A stretch of DNA of 64,000 nucleotides from Cinnamomum chago (GCA_038049695.1 CP142455.1:25147501-25211500), one strand, 5' to 3'; counted from the first letter of the stretch, positions 1 through 11,862 are shown. The notes: generated by a model from the sequence alone, not told the origin. Translations and numbers: made by a program.

Positions 1-1567
1 GTTGATAGTAGAGCCATCAATAAGATTGCTATCAAGTACCAGTTTCCAATTCCAAGGTTGGATGATTTACTTGATCAGCTTCATGGAGCTGAGGTGTTTT
101 CTAAGATAGATCTTCGAAGTGGATACCACCAAATCAGAATGAGAGAAGGAGATGAATGGAAGACGGCTTTTAAAACTGGAAAAGGACTTTATGAATGGCT
201 TGTAATGCCATTTGGGCTCTCAAATACACCAAGTACCTTCATGAGGCTCATGACACATGTTCTTACACCCTTTTTGGGAAAGTTTGTTGTTGTTTATTTT
301 GATGACATTCTGGTTTATAGTAAATCTTTGCAGGAGCATGTGGAGCATCTTAGGGGTGTATTTCAAACCTTGAGGTAGCAAAAAAATTTTGTTAACTTGC
401 AAAAATGTCAATTCTTTACAGATAACCTTAATTTCTTGGGTTATGTGGTGTCTAGTGCGGGAATCAAGATGGATCCTAGCAAGGTGGAAGCTATAGAAAG
501 TTGGTCAGTTCCTAAATCCATTCATGACGTGAGAAGTTTCCATGCTATGATTTCTTTCTATAGGCGGTTCATCAAGAATTTCAGTAGTGTTGTGGCTCCT
601 ATCACTGAATGCATAAAAGGGGGAACTTTCAATTGGACCAAGGAGGCCCAAGAAAGCTTTGATCTTATCAAGAAGAAGATGACCACAGCCCCGGTTCTAA
701 CACTTCCAGATTTCAACAAATAGTTTGAAATGGATTGTGATGCCTCTAATGTGGGAATTGGAGCTGTTCTTAGCCAAGAAGGAAGACCCATTGCTTTTTT
801 TTAGTGAGAAGTTGAATGATGCGAAGAAGAAGTATTCAACATATGACAGAGTTCTATGCAATCATCCGAGCTCTTAGTCATTGGAGTCATTACTTGCTAC
901 CAAAGGAGTTTGTACTTTATTCAGATCATGAAGCATTGAAATACTTAAGCACTCAACACAAGCTAAGTGTACGACATGCAAAATGGGTAGAATTCGTTCA
1001 AACTTTTCAATTTGTTCTTAAACATAAATCTGGACAATTGAATAAGGTGGCTGATGCATTGAGTAGGAGACATGCTTTGTTGAACACTATGCAATCTGTG
1101 GTGATTGGTTTTGAGGTTACTAAAATTCTTTATAAAGATGATCTTGACTTTGGAAATCTTTGGAAAGCTTGTTTAAGTGGACCAAAGAACCAATTCTTTA
1201 TTCATAATGGCTATCTTTTCAGGGGTAAACAGCTTTGTGCACCAAAATTTTCACTTACAGAAGCCATAATTCGAGAGGCTCATGGTGGAGGGCTTGCTGG
1301 ACACTTTGGCCGAGACAAAACTTTGATCATGGTGCAAGAAAACTTCTATTGGCCTAAGCTTGTGCAAGATGTTGTGAAGATTGTGAAGAGATGTGTTACT
1401 TGCCACAAAGCCAAGATGCATGGGAACAATGCGGGCTTATATACTCCTCTTCCAATTCCAACAGCACCATGGGAAGATGTGAGTATGGACTTCATTGTGG
1501 GATTGCCAAGAACTCAAAGAGGTAAAGATTCAATTATGGTGGTAGTGGACAGATTCTCTCATCCCTA
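1..1567 (+). mobile_element. Fossil Ty3/gypsy retrotransposon, pol region (RT-RNase H-integrase)
   Basis: Reading rightward, the sequence encodes reverse transcriptase ([28 protein letters not shown], and the catalytic [10 protein letters not shown] near 294-330). The connection and RNase H region follow (FLGYVVSSAGI; HWSHYLLPKEFVLYSDHEAL near 880-940). The integrase zinc-binding region (GHFGRDKT...CVTCHKAK, about 1300-1420) and the start of the integrase core (WEDVSMDFIVGLPRTQ) come last. RT before integrase, with these motifs, is the Ty3/gypsy order; a chromovirus-like lineage is likely but not proven. The element is broken, with several breaks, and no LTR is visible. It runs off the left edge and stops abruptly at about 1567, where CACTA sequence begins. 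It is a degraded fossil. Confidence 0.93.
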
Positions 1568-4500
1568 GAGTATTGGTCACTAGTACCATTGACGAGGACT
1601 GGGACAACAAATGCCGTTTCGTCCTGCTGAAATGCATCAACCGGCACATCATCATCATCACCGTCGTCATCCCGCTTAGCGGGCACAACCCATACTCCCC
1701 GAGTCTTGACCTGTTCTACAACTCTCCAATTTTTTCCTCTACCGGTGTCATTGACATAGAAGACTTGTTTCACCTAACTTGGTAGGACAAATGGATCATC
1801 CTTACACCAACGACCCGTGATATCAATGCTTGTAAGATGGTCTTCGATGTTTATCTTGTGCTTGGTACTAGTGTTGTACCATTCACATTCAAATAAGACC
1901 ACCTTACCCCCGTGCCGATAGGACAATTCCCAGACTTTGCAGATGTAGCCATAGTAGTCATGTTTCACCCCTTCGTATTCCCCTTCCACGACCAAGCCGC
2001 TACTCTGGCTCCTACGACATTTCTCACCGTCTACAGTGTGGTATCGGACGCAATTGCAATCACACCCCTGGTAAAGATTCACTAGGGATCTGGGGCCATT
2101 TGCTAATGACCACATCTCATCAAGAGTTTCTAGTGACACTATAGTTCGCAATTGATTCATCTACATAAGCAGATTAAGACAAATGTGTTAGACTAATGTT
2201 ATTTGAAGCTTATACTCAAATAACATCAAGCAATTAAAAAGTTCTTCATTTTATGTCTTACACGTTGTTTGAACCATTCTGCAAATTCTTTTCATTGTAT
2301 TTGCCCGAGTCTCCACCTCTTTCGTCTTGCACTAAATTCTTGTGTTCCCTACTCAAGATAGCTTTTAATGAATCAGTCCGAGACGAGAATGAATAAATGA
2401 GTTAACAAACAATGCATACATATGGCTAGATTGAAGCACATACTGTAGATACGGCTCCACTTCGAGGCAATTATTCAGCACAAACCAATGAGCCATGTCA
2501 CGCTCCCTTTGAGAAGGATCATGTGCCCTTTGCATCAGCCCGATGGGACGGACAGTTTGTGTGAAGACCGACATCCCCGCACCCCGTTCGCCACCATCAT
2601 CATAACGCTCTACTCGATCAGTCTGCCTTAAATACATTGAGCAAAAAGTGAGACACTCTTTGACAATGTAAGCCTCGGCGATCGAACCTTCAGGCCGTGC
2701 TCTGTTGCGAACGTACCCCTTTAGGGTCTTCAGAAACCTTTAAAGAACAAATGATAACTAATACGATTTCCAATGCAAGGCAATTGCACTAATATATAAA
2801 TAATTTTTCGATGGTCATCAACTATTACCTTTCAATCGGGTACATCCACCGATATTGCACCAGTCCACCAAGAATGGCCTCGCGTGGCAAGTGAACCGAT
2901 AGATGAACCATCACATCAAAGAAAGCAGGAGGAAAGATCCTCTCAAGCTTGCACAATATTAAAACTATTTGCTCCTCCGATTTTTTCAAATCATCGTGTC
3001 TCTGTGTTTTCGAGCAGAGGTCTTGGAAAAAGCTGACTAACTCAAACAATGTTGTACAAATATCCTTATTCACAAAGACACGCATGCCAATAGGAAGGAT
3101 CCGTTGGATAAGGATGTGGCAATCATGGCTCTTTAAACCAGCCAATTTATCATTTTTCGAGGTTACACACCTCGAGAGGTTCTCGGCATAGCCGTCTGGG
3201 TATTTGATCGACTTCAAGAATTCATAAAATCCATCTCTGTCTTTTGGTGCCAGAGTGTAAGAGGCATGCGGCTTCAAGCTGGATCCATCGCCCCTCTCCA
3301 CTAGATGCAACTCTGGCCTAATGCCCATATTTTTCAAATCCTTACGCGCTTTCTCGGTGTCCTTGTTTTTGCCCTTTATGCCCAACATTGTTCCAACCAA
3401 GGCTACACAGATGTTCTTCTCAATGTGCATAGGATCAAGGTTGTGTCGGAGTTTTTTGCACTTCCAGTAGGGCCATTCAAATAGGATGCTTTTCTTTGTC
3501 CAATTCAACTCTCCAGAGTCACGTGGTCTTTTGTTATTCTTACCAAACCTGACCGGATGTAGTTCTTCGAGCTGGTCTAGTACCTTTTGCCCCGGTAGAT
3601 CCAAAGACCTCTTTTCACGCTCAGGTTGACCGTTGAAGGCCTTGCTTCTACGCCATTGGTGGTTTACTTCCAAGTATTTTTTATGGCCAATGTACCCAAT
3701 CTTATCTTTCAACCTCACCCCTAACGAGGTGTCGTTACACGAGGGGCATGCGTTATAACCTTTTGTACTCCACCCAGACAAGTTACCATACGCAGGAAAG
3801 TCATTTATCGTCCACATCACAGCCGCATGCATTTGAAAGGTTTGTTTAGTGGAGGCATCATAAGTAGATACACCATGATCCCACAACTCCTTCAACTCAT
3901 CAACCAAGGGCCTCAGATATACATCGATATCGTTTCCCGGTGAGTTTGGTCCTGGAATAAGTAATGACATCATCATGAATGGCTCCTTCATGCACATCCA
4001 TGGTGGCAAATTATAGGGCATAAGTATGACAGGCCACATGCTATAAGAGGTGCTCATGTTACCAAAAGGATTGAATCCATTAGTGGCTAACCCCAACCTC
4101 ACATTACGTGTCTCTTGGGAAAACTCTGGACATTTCTTATCAAATTCTTTCCATTCCACTGAATCAGCCGGATGCCGCGCTATCCCATCGTCAACGCGCT
4201 TATCACTATGCCATCTCATCTCTGTGGCTGTCTTCCTTGACATATACAATCTGCGTAACCTCGGTGTCAATGGGAAGTAACGGAGCACCTTATGAGGGAT
4301 CTTCTTTCGCTTGCCATCATTGATCTTGTACCTAGGCTCTTCACATTCTGGACATTTATCCAATTGAGCATTCTCCTTCCAATACAACGCACAATTGTGT
4401 TTGCAGGCATCTATGTTCTTGTATCCCATGCCCAAGTCACGTAATAATTTCTTCCCCTCGTAAATTGATGCCGGCACCACATGACCTTCGGGTAAGAAGT

Positions 4501-5032
4501 CCTTAAAAATCTGCAGGACCTTGTCGAACGACTTATTGCTACACCCACTTTCTACCTTCACGTACAGTATCTTGATGACAAACGATAACAGAGTATCTGA
4601 GCTTTTGCATCCTGGGTAAAGGCCTCGCTGAGAAGCATTCAACAAATTTTCAAAATCATCCCTCTCTTGAGTATCTTCTTCCAAGTAAGTTCCCCTACGA
4701 TGATCATCTATCAACTCATTGTACTCATCTTGATTATCTTCTGATTCATCATCGCTCTCATCCGAATCATCGGGTTGAACTATGGGTTCCCCGTGATATA
4801 TCCACCGTAGGTAATGGACCATCATTCCTTTAATGTGCAGATGACTTCTCACGGTTACATAGTCATGCTTCCGATGGTTACAACAATCGTTACACGGGCA
4901 GTTAATCAACACTGCCCCGCCCGAATTTGCCTTTGCAAAATCAATAAATGAGTTTACCCCAGCTATGTACTCCGCACTAAATCGGTTCCGATAATGTAAT
5001 ATCCAACTCCTGTCCATATCTGACCAAATCAC
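1568..5032 (-). CDS. TNP2-type CACTA transposase, spliced, 3' part incomplete
   Basis: The protein cuts and joins the CACTA element's ends. Exon 1 (5032 to about 2827) encodes about 735 residues. The N-terminal transposase-associated domain holds DRSWILHYRNRFSAEY, a CPCNDC zinc-type cluster and RSHLHIKGMM. Next come the TNP2 core (MRWHSDKRVDDG, HPADSVEWKEFD, GFNPFGNMS, about residues 190-460) and the start of the DUF4218 region. A GT donor follows PIER at about 2826 and an AG acceptor stands at about 2743. Exon 2 (about 2742-2365) continues FLKTLKGYVRNRARPEGS...CLTFCSMYLRQTD without loss. A last exon (about 2163-1570) carries the DUF4216-like part (YYGYICKVWEL, GGKVVLFECEW). The likely start is the second ATG, near 5017 (MDRSW), because an AG acceptor-like site precedes it and family members begin that way. 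Exon 1 is fully open. Only the C-terminus is cut at the gypsy junction. Confidence 0.88.
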
Positions 5033-5779
5033 AAGTAATTAGCAATTAGAAATAGAATCCACTCACCTATATTGAATAAATTGAATGTGTTTATGAGGTC
5101 CAGCTCATTGGGCCTGCTTCAATCATCGTTTCCAATGGAGATACATCTTTGCCGTCCATGTGCAGAAAGAGGATGGTAATACTTTGGCAAAGCCAGGTAT
5201 TGCAAGGCAATTTAATTTTGGAAACAGGATCAGCTTGCCATGGAATAGGTCTATTTGGAATTTCAATTATAAGTAGACCATCGCTTTATATCTCACTTAT
5301 GGTGCCTACATTGTGGTGTGAGTTTAGAGTAGGATTTTATATGCATACTGCAAGAGGAATTATAAGTGAACCAAGCCTTGGATACTAAAATCTTTAATTT
5401 ATTTTCTTGTCAGCGGCCATATCACCAACTGGACTCTAGAAATCTCAAAAATTCCTCCTCAATTGAAGTGAGTAATCAATGAGATTAGTATGAGGAAAGT
5501 AGTGTGATTCGAAGGTGAGTAATCAATGAGATGTGCTATACTGTTAGAATGAGGAAGAACAATCAACTTATATAAAGAATGTGTGAATCACGGAACAAGC
5601 GCTTAAAGAACCCATCCAAATTGGCCGGCACAAACCGAATGAAAATTCAACAAAAACCCTCATTCCCCAGTCATTCAATTTACATATTTTTTGCCCAAAA
5701 TCAACACTCAAAACATTTCAAAAACAATAACTGCAATGAGGTCTCTTTATCACAGTACCAAAAATCATTTTGAGTTTAG
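5033..5779. other. CACTA 5' internal region, no recognised gene
   Basis: This lies between the transposase start and the COG1 exon. An open stretch at 5149-5388 (plus) has no family match that I recognise. The stretch just before 5780 may be captured COG1 intron. A short direct repeat containing GAGTAATCAATGAGAT occurs at about 5468 and 5516. Confidence 0.5.
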
Positions 5780-6048
5780 ATGCTGGTCTTCCTCAAGTGT
5801 CAGAAAAAGGAGTTCTGCAAATTCTATTAGACTTACAATTCACTGTTGACATTTTATCTGGTGCGAAAGATTTGTCCTCAAGTGGTACAGATTCAAATCT
5901 AAAAGAGGAACCGACAAAACATATGCTATTGAAGCCTTCATATAGACGAAAATCGGCTCATATCCATACAAACTCTGCTAGGGAGGAGCGTGTCATGAGT
6001 TTGATACGTACTCTTTCACAGAGGCTGGATCCTATAGACTGGCCTACC
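5780..6048 (+). pseudogene. COG1: Captured COG1 (conserved oligomeric Golgi subunit 1) exon inside the CACTA element
   Basis: The plus strand encodes a strong match to a C-terminal stretch of plant COG1, the tethering-complex subunit for retrograde Golgi traffic. Visible blocks are LPQVSEKGVLQILLDL, DILSGAKDLSS, KPSYRRKSAH and LIRTLSQRLDPIDWPT. From memory, the Arabidopsis protein has the corresponding SEKGVLQILLDLRF, ADVLSGG and KLTQKLDPIDWLTYEPYLW. An acceptor-like TTTAG lies just before the homology (5775-5779), so the piece looks like one genomic exon with its splice site. Homology stops after DWPT, a TAA follows at 6049, and the expected YEPYLWENE is absent. The fragment is antisense to the transposase, lies between it and the terminus at 6308, and cannot make a COG1 protein by itself. 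It is a transduplicated gene piece; the parent COG1 gene is not in this window. Confidence 0.85.
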
Positions 6049-6308
6049 TAAGCTTCTTTAGCAAGCTCTAAATGCAGTATGAAATTTCATTATTACTTTC
6101 TTTTCACTCATCTTCTTTCGCATTGTAGTACAAATAATAGAATTCTACAGAAAGTAATTTCCAAAAACCTTGCTTTCAATCTATATATGAAACTCATATT
6201 TATTAGATTAAAAAATATTATTCGACTGACTTGAGCATGCAACATTTAGTGACAAATTTTCAAAACGTCGCGAAATATTCGCCGCGAAAAATGATTTTTG
6301 TTGTAGTG

Positions 6309-8028
6309 CCATGATCAGTTGATAATCTTCTCCTCTAAACTCAGTTTTTGCTTTTCTAGTTAACATGTTATACAAAATGAATTAACTTGCCTCTCTTTTG
6401 GATGGTGGTATTTGCAGGTTGATCCATATTGCATCTTTTTGCGACAAGTATCAAACGTCAGAAGATGAATTGAAGAAGACAATGGAGAAAGCTAACAATT
6501 TAATTGATAAATTTTTAGCTAAGAATAGCGATTGCAAAGACAAAAGAATAGTAGATAGATAGTGAATTGCCAAAGATAAGACACAAGAAAAGAACTCCAT
6601 CAATTCATTGCTATTCGATATTATTCCCCAATGATCTCTAAAAATAGTCCATTACTTACAATACATGTGTTGTTTATAAACAAATAAACAAGAAACAAAA
6701 CGAACTCAACCTAAACCATTGGTCCTAGCCCCTTATGATGAATAAAAAAGGAAGCATAAATAGACCACAATTAGACTGAAAACCTCACACTATTGACCTC
6801 AATCTGTAAATGTTTTGTTTAATAACTTTGGCACTGTCAAATGAAGATGCAATTCCGTTGTTATGAAAAGCATACTGACCCACACAATTAGTACATAATA
6901 GTTCGTTTTCTATGGGCTTTTCTTTGCTTGCAAACGAATTCAAATGCAAACATTGTGAAATGGATTGAGGTTGGGCCAAACTTACACAAGTTGAATTGGG
7001 CTAAGACTCTGGACACTCTCGGTCATCCCCAGTGCTAATTTTTCCCCACTTATGGTCATCTGTGTCTGTTGCATGGGAAGTGCTTGATTTAAGTGTCGCT
7101 TTGACTTGGAGAAATTAATTCCAAGGTGAAAGAGTTGAATCCAATGAGCAGCCCACCTATGTAAATCTAACCCGCTCAAAATATTTAAGGGATATATTTA
7201 ATTGTACTTCAATAAGGAGTGGTCCGTTCATAAAATTGACTGTTGGATTAAATTTTTTATTAAATCACACTTTTAATCAAACAATCAATCATAAAGTGGG
7301 ATGAACTCCTATTGGGTTAGAATTTGGAGATATGCTCCTTTTATACTATGAGGGAGGAGTTCATTTTGAATGACTTGGATTTCAAATATGTCGGACCCAC
7401 TATAGAGTTCTTTTGGATGGTTTATTTCCAGAAATTTGTTTATTAATGAATTTCTTGTAAATAAAACAGATTTCTACAGAGTCAAGACTTCAGATGACTC
7501 TCTCTCATATTCTCTTCATGTTTTTGCTGCTCTTGGGTTTCTTTATCTCAATTGCTATTCTCAAATACCATGTCCCTTCTCTTAAATTACCTAGAATTTA
7601 TCCTTTTTATAATTCTCCATTGCATTTTTTTTAATTTTTTCCATGCCATGTATAATGCTGCTACTTTACATTGATATAAACAATATCCTAAAGAAGTTTG
7701 AGATTTAAATAACCTTTGTATTACTAATTTTCAGCACTACAATTTCTGTAATCAAACAGAAAATTAAGCATTAGTGAAAAAAAAACAAGAAAAAGAAAAT
7801 TAATCAGGATTCATTCCTACTAAAACCTAAAGAAAATTAGCTTATTGGATTGTTTATCTGAAGCCACCATCCTAGATGACCCTAGAACCTTGAGAAGTTT
7901 ATCTAGAATCTATTATATTTAATTTCTTTATGGTGGTTAACAATTTAACATATGATATTATCAAATGCAAATGAAGAAGAGATGTAATATAGCAGGCATT
8001 CCATAGTGAAAAACTACATACGTTATTA
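6309..8028. other. AT-rich stretch with one unassigned exon-like piece and a small hairpin repeat
   Basis: At about 6418-6562 a pyrimidine-rich tract ending TTTGCAG is followed by an open plus-strand frame (HIASFCDKYQTSEDELKK...NNLIDKFLAKN). It looks like an exon, but I do not recognise the family. At 7213-7306 an imperfect inverted repeat (AGGAGTGGTCCGTTC against GGGATGAACTCCT) could be a small MITE; related sequence recurs near 17287 and 57677. I see no other gene. Confidence 0.4.
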
Positions 8029-8038
8029 AGTGTTTCTT

Positions 8039-8164
8039 ACTCTTTGGTGTTTGAGGTCCTCTTTGCTCTGGTTTTTTCTTTTTTTGTTGCTTCAAAGCTT
8101 GTCAATATAGTCCTTTTGTACTGCTAGCTTTTTCAATAAATTTAATCATTCATAAAAAAAAAAA
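8039..8164 (+). mobile_element. L1-type LINE 3' tail, 5'-truncated, with TSD
   Basis: A 126-base insert ends in poly(A) and is flanked by the direct repeat AAGTGTTTCTT (8028-8038 and 8163-8173). Its end (TTGTCAATATAGTCC, TTTTCAATAAATTTAATC, then A-tail) resembles plant L1 3' untranslated ends. It is very short, so only the 3' UTR was copied. The TSD and A-tail are seen directly; the L1 assignment rests on tail style. Confidence 0.7.
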
Positions 8165-8765
8165 GTGTTTCTTCCGAGCAATATAACAAACACTCGACAT
8201 GCAAATTTAATGCTCACATCACATGCGCACCAACAAATAGCAATCAATTACACCCTATAGAGATGAAATCACATTCCACAATACTGGCTAATGGAGCATT
8301 TATTTGTAACCGAATCCAACTATAGTATTCAAAGAAGAAGAAAGAAAGATCCTTAAAAAAAAAAAAAAAAAAACCACCAAAGCCCCAAAATCCCACAGCA
8401 AAAGTTCCAGCAAAGCCCAGATCAATGACCAAAAACCCCAAAACAGAAACCAAAAGCAAAACCTCTTCTAGTTGAAATTTAGCCCCAGCCAATACAAAGA
8501 GAGAAGAGATGAGAAAGAGAGTTTACCTGCAGAGAGGGGAGAGATGCAGAGGCAGAAAACTCGTGCTGGCTTTGGAGAAACGACCGGAAAAGGGGTCAAA
8601 CTCGTGCTGCCTTTGGAGAAGACGACCGGAGATGGGTTTGTACCTGATAACAGAGATAGGTTTTTGGAGAACGACAGAGATGGAGAGGGTGGGAGGGATC
8701 TGTTTGCGTTGATGGAGAGGGTGAGGTCTGCGTGAGTGGCGATGGAGATGATACCGATGAGGGAA

Positions 8766-8919
8766 TGGAGATGGAGATGAGGGAAAGAGCAGCGAGAGAG
8801 AGAGAGAAGAACAGACTGAGAAATGGAGATGGGGGAAAGAGCAGTGAGACAGAGAGAGAAGAACAAATTGAGAAATGGAGATGGAGATGAGGGAAAGAGC
8901 AGCGAGAGAGAGAGAGCCA
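8766..8919. repeat. Purine-rich tandem repeat, about 58-base unit, three copies
   Basis: Units share GAAATGGAGATG followed by GAGGGAAAGAGCAGCGAGAGAG-like sequence and GAAGAACA. The long open frames on both strands here are products of low complexity and are not genes. Confidence 0.75.
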
Positions 8920-9129
8920 ATCGAGACAAAGAAGAACAGATTGAGAGAGAGGGTCGATCGAGAGAGAGAAGAACAGATCGAGAGAGAGAGCGCCAATCGA
9001 GAGATAGAGAGAGAGGTGAGCATGTGAGAGAGTGAGAAGAGGGCTTTGAGCAGAGGAAAGAGTGAAAAAAAAAAAAGAGGGCTGAAAAGAGGAAAAGAGG
9101 GCTTTTTCGGCGGGAGAGGGAAAAAAGAA

Positions 9130-9846
9130 GATTTACCGACGTTTAAATTTCGTCGCCCAAAACCAATTTTCGTCGGTAAAAATTATTATATTCTTTAATT
9201 AAAATAACTGAAAAGTTAATCAACTTTAACCGACGTTTTCTTAAAAACGTCGGTAAAAACTATTCCGACGCTAATTATCGTCGGTAAAAAGTATAATTCG
9301 TCGGTAAATGTCAACGATTTTAAATTTTCTAAATATAAAATTAATATTTACCGACGTTTTATACAAAACGTCGTTAAACGTTCATTTTAATATTTATTTT
9401 TCGCTTCATAACAAAATTGAACTTTCCTGACGCTTATTTTTCGTCGGCAAAAGTAAAAAGTCACTTTTTACCGACGTTTTATTTTCGTCGGCAAATGAAA
9501 AAAGAAAATAAATAAAAAATTAAAAAAGACTTTACCGACGTTTTTTTTCGTCGGCAAATGAAAAAAGAAAAAAAATAAAAAATAAAAAGGACTTTACCGA
9601 CGTTTTGTTTTTTCGTCGGTAAAAATCAAGTAGAAGAATAAATACATTCATTTAATACTTTTGCTGACGTTTTATTACGTCGGTAAAACAGATAAAACGT
9701 CGCTAAAATGCAATTTTACCGACGTTTTATTATTCATCGGTAATAATCTGTAATTTGGTGAACTTGCCGACGTTTTATAGTAAAACGTCGGTAAAAAGTG
9801 ACTTTTACCTACGTTTTTAGAAGAACGTCGCCAAAAAACGTCCCTA
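9130..9846. repeat. CACTA subterminal repeat array (ACCGACGTTTT family)
   Basis: The motifs ACCGACGTTTT and AACGTCGGTAAAA alternate, so neighbours form short inverted pairs. In CACTA elements such subterminal repeats are the transposase-binding sites (established for En/Spm-type elements); binding here is inferred. Confidence 0.85.
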
Positions 9847-9850
9847 AAGG

Positions 9851-10142
9851 TGCAACTTAGATGTTAAACTAGATGTTAAACTTAGATTGTAAGAGGGGAT
9901 CGAAAGATCTAAGTGAAGCCAACCTAGATGTTAAACTTGAAGTCAATCTAACACCTCTAATCCATTCATCTGTGGTCCACAAGTTTAATGATTTTATATA
10001 AAATAATAAAATCGACCATTCATCAAACGGTTCACTCTAATTGGATCTATCAAAATCCGGTGGCACCTGTGCAAATAGGAGGAGTAGGTTTGAATGGTCC
10101 GCTCGGATGAACCAGTAGTATGACCCACTAGGTAGCTTGTAC
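9851..10142. other. Unassigned spacer
   Basis: A short direct repeat of TAGATGTTAAAC occurs at 9859, 9871 and about 9930. I see no gene. Confidence 0.5.
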
Positions 10143-10150
10143 CGTAAGAC

Positions 10151-10609
10151 TAGAAATGTCAATGAGTCCCCGATTCTTCGATTACCCAGTGGTTCAGACT
10201 TGTTAAAAACTAGGTCCCGAGCCTTATTTAGGCCCCGATAAGTAAATGGGTCCGGTTCCACCTTGGTTCAAACCCGTGGACTCGAGACTCGACATATTAC
10301 ATCAATTTTAAAAAATCTCTACTAAAAACCATTTTTTTTAATATCGTTATCTATCTAGACCCGGACCCGGATCCAGACCTGTCTCTTATATGGTTCTGGT
10401 TCCGGTTCCGGTTCCGGAGCCAAGAAATTGGTTTCGGTTTCACCTTCTCCTTAACAGTTCCGGTTCCACCTTCTCTTATATGGTTCTGGTTCCAGTTCCG
10501 GTTCCACCTTCTCCTTAACAGTTCTGGTTCCGGTTCCACCTTCTCCTTAATAGTTCCGGTTCCGGGTCCACCATGGACCCGGACTAGAATCGACCCGTTT
10601 ACAACCCTA
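10151..10609. mobile_element. hAT-type MITE with internal GGTTCC minisatellite
   Basis: The left end is TAGAAATGTCAATGAG; the right end read inward is TAGGGTTGTAAACGGG. Flanks are CGTAAGAC (10143-10150) and TGTAAGAC (10610-10617), an 8-base TSD with one mismatch, as expected for hAT. Inside (10385-10570), GGTTCCGGTTCCACCTTCTC-type units repeat several times. There is no coding capacity. Confidence 0.75.
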
Positions 10610-10885
10610 TGTAAGACCGTAAGAGAAGCTTGTACAGGAGTATTTCTCATATATATATATATATATATTATTATTATGAATTATATGCACACGTTAGAGA
10701 ACAAGCATGTTTTACTAAGCCCATGTTTGGCATCTCTATATCAAACCTCTATTTGCCTAAATGTCTAAAGCGATTAGTGGTTTCGAAAATAAGAGTGCTT
10801 GGAACATGATTCTACCATCTACCCGCTTTAGAGAAATAGAGGCATATTTTTCTTAAAATGAAAGGCCCTATTTTTAGGCTTGTAA

Positions 10886-11862
10886 GGCCATGTTTGGGAC
10901 AACTGACCTATTTCTCAAAGATCATTCAATATAGATCCATACAAGAAAGAGCCATAGAAAAAAGAGGCTAAAATAAAAGGAGGTGTTTGGTAATGTAAGG
11001 GTCTATGCTAAATAGACATATCATTGGTTGAGAGTTTTTCCACATATTTCTTAAGCTTCACAAGGTATTGGGTCATGAAAATTGATCATATGGACGTGCT
11101 CAGCTTTCCAAAGAGATCTCATGATTTGGATCTTGTGTTTGGGCCCACATAATCCACAAAATTATACTTAATGGCTCACTCTTTTGCACATATCTAGAAA
11201 TTGGTGATGATCCAATGGGTGAGACTTGGTCTCATGGTCACATTTGATATTATGAACATTACTAACGGTTTAGATCTTATTTTACATGCCTTTAAATAGT
11301 AAAAAAATTGAAATAGTTTACTGCTCATGGACTAATGCACTATTGAGCATAATATATCAATGGTTACTTTTGTTTTGTACATATCTCGAGATTCACAAGG
11401 TATTGTGTGATCAAAATTGACCACATAGCCATTTCCAACCTTCCAAATATAACCAGTGGTTTTGATCTTGTTTTTGGGACCCATAGATCATAACAAATTA
11501 TATCCAATGGCTCATGGTTTGTGGCACATATCTCAAGATTGGTGGATTCAACAGATGAAATTTGGTGACATGGTCATGTTTGACCTTGTGAACATTTTCA
11601 AGAGTTTGGATCTTGATTGGGCATCTTAGATTTGGAGGAAAATGACTGGGCGTGATTATGCATAGTACAATGTAGTTCCGCCTATTCTTTTTTCCCTCTA
11701 TTTCTCAACTGCCTCATCAAGGGGGTTGTGGAAAGTAGAGTCATTGCCTCTACTTCTCTAAAATGGGTAGAGGCTGAAAGGCGGTGCCAAACACTCAATT
11801 TTTTCAAACATCTATCCGTTTTAGAGAAATAGATGAAAAAATTAGACCTCCCAAATATGCAC
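10886..11862. mobile_element. PIF/Harbinger (Tourist-like) non-autonomous element
   Basis: The ends are GGCCATGTTTGGGAC and, read inward from the right, GTGCATATTTGGGAGG. A TAA target duplication flanks them (10883-10885, 11863-11865). The sequence has an internal duplication: 11030-11290 and 11385-11640 share CACATATCT(C/A)..., TTGGATCTTG and GGCTCA blocks. No transposase is present. Copy 2 of the long duplication lacks it (GCTTGTAAGAATATGAGC near 51635-51655), which confirms an insertion. Confidence 0.75.

Larger units (their letters stand above)
1568..6308 (-). mobile_element. CACTA (En/Spm) DNA transposon with TNP2 transposase, one end missing
   Basis: The element lies on the minus strand. 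Its 5' terminus is at 6308: read on the minus strand it begins CACTACAACAAAAATC, the classic CACTA terminal sequence, followed by subterminal CGCGACG/CGCGGCG motifs (about 6268-6300). Transposase exons run from about 5032 down to about 1570. The 3' terminal inverted repeat is missing: the coding sequence meets gypsy pol directly at about 1568, so the element is truncated there. Between the transposase start and the 5' end it carries a captured COG1 exon (5780-6048, plus strand). Without its second end, this copy is probably not mobile as a unit. Confidence 0.88.
8240..9850 (-). mobile_element. Non-autonomous CACTA relative A, 5' portion
   Basis: From the right, minus strand: subterminal repeat array (9130-9850) with about 19 copies of CCGACG/CGTCGG, mostly within ACCGACGTTTT or CGTCGGTAAAA. 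A purine-rich stretch (CT-rich on the minus strand, 8470-9060) follows, then a leader-like block matching element B (AAACCCATCTCTGTTATC; CACGAGTTTGACCCCTTTTC). A donor-like CTGCAG/GTAAAC lies at about 8525, suggesting a non-coding first exon. No transposase is present. The outer end near 9846 (TTGCACCTTTAGGGACG on the minus strand) matches element B's left end, but no CACTA terminus survives. The other end is unclear; it may lie near 8240 or further left. Confidence 0.7.

Noticed and set aside
7734-7750. CACTACAATTTCTG as a CACTA terminus
   Set aside because: No subterminal repeats follow and no partner end is recognisable; it could be chance.
8468-9035. Overlapping Arg/Glu- and Ser/Leu-rich open frames on both strands
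   Set aside because: They are products of GAGAGA repeats with no domain and no conservation beyond the repeat.
10351-10650. Minus-strand frame rich in Asn/Arg/Glu
   Set aside because: It reads through the GGTTCC minisatellite of a hAT-type MITE.
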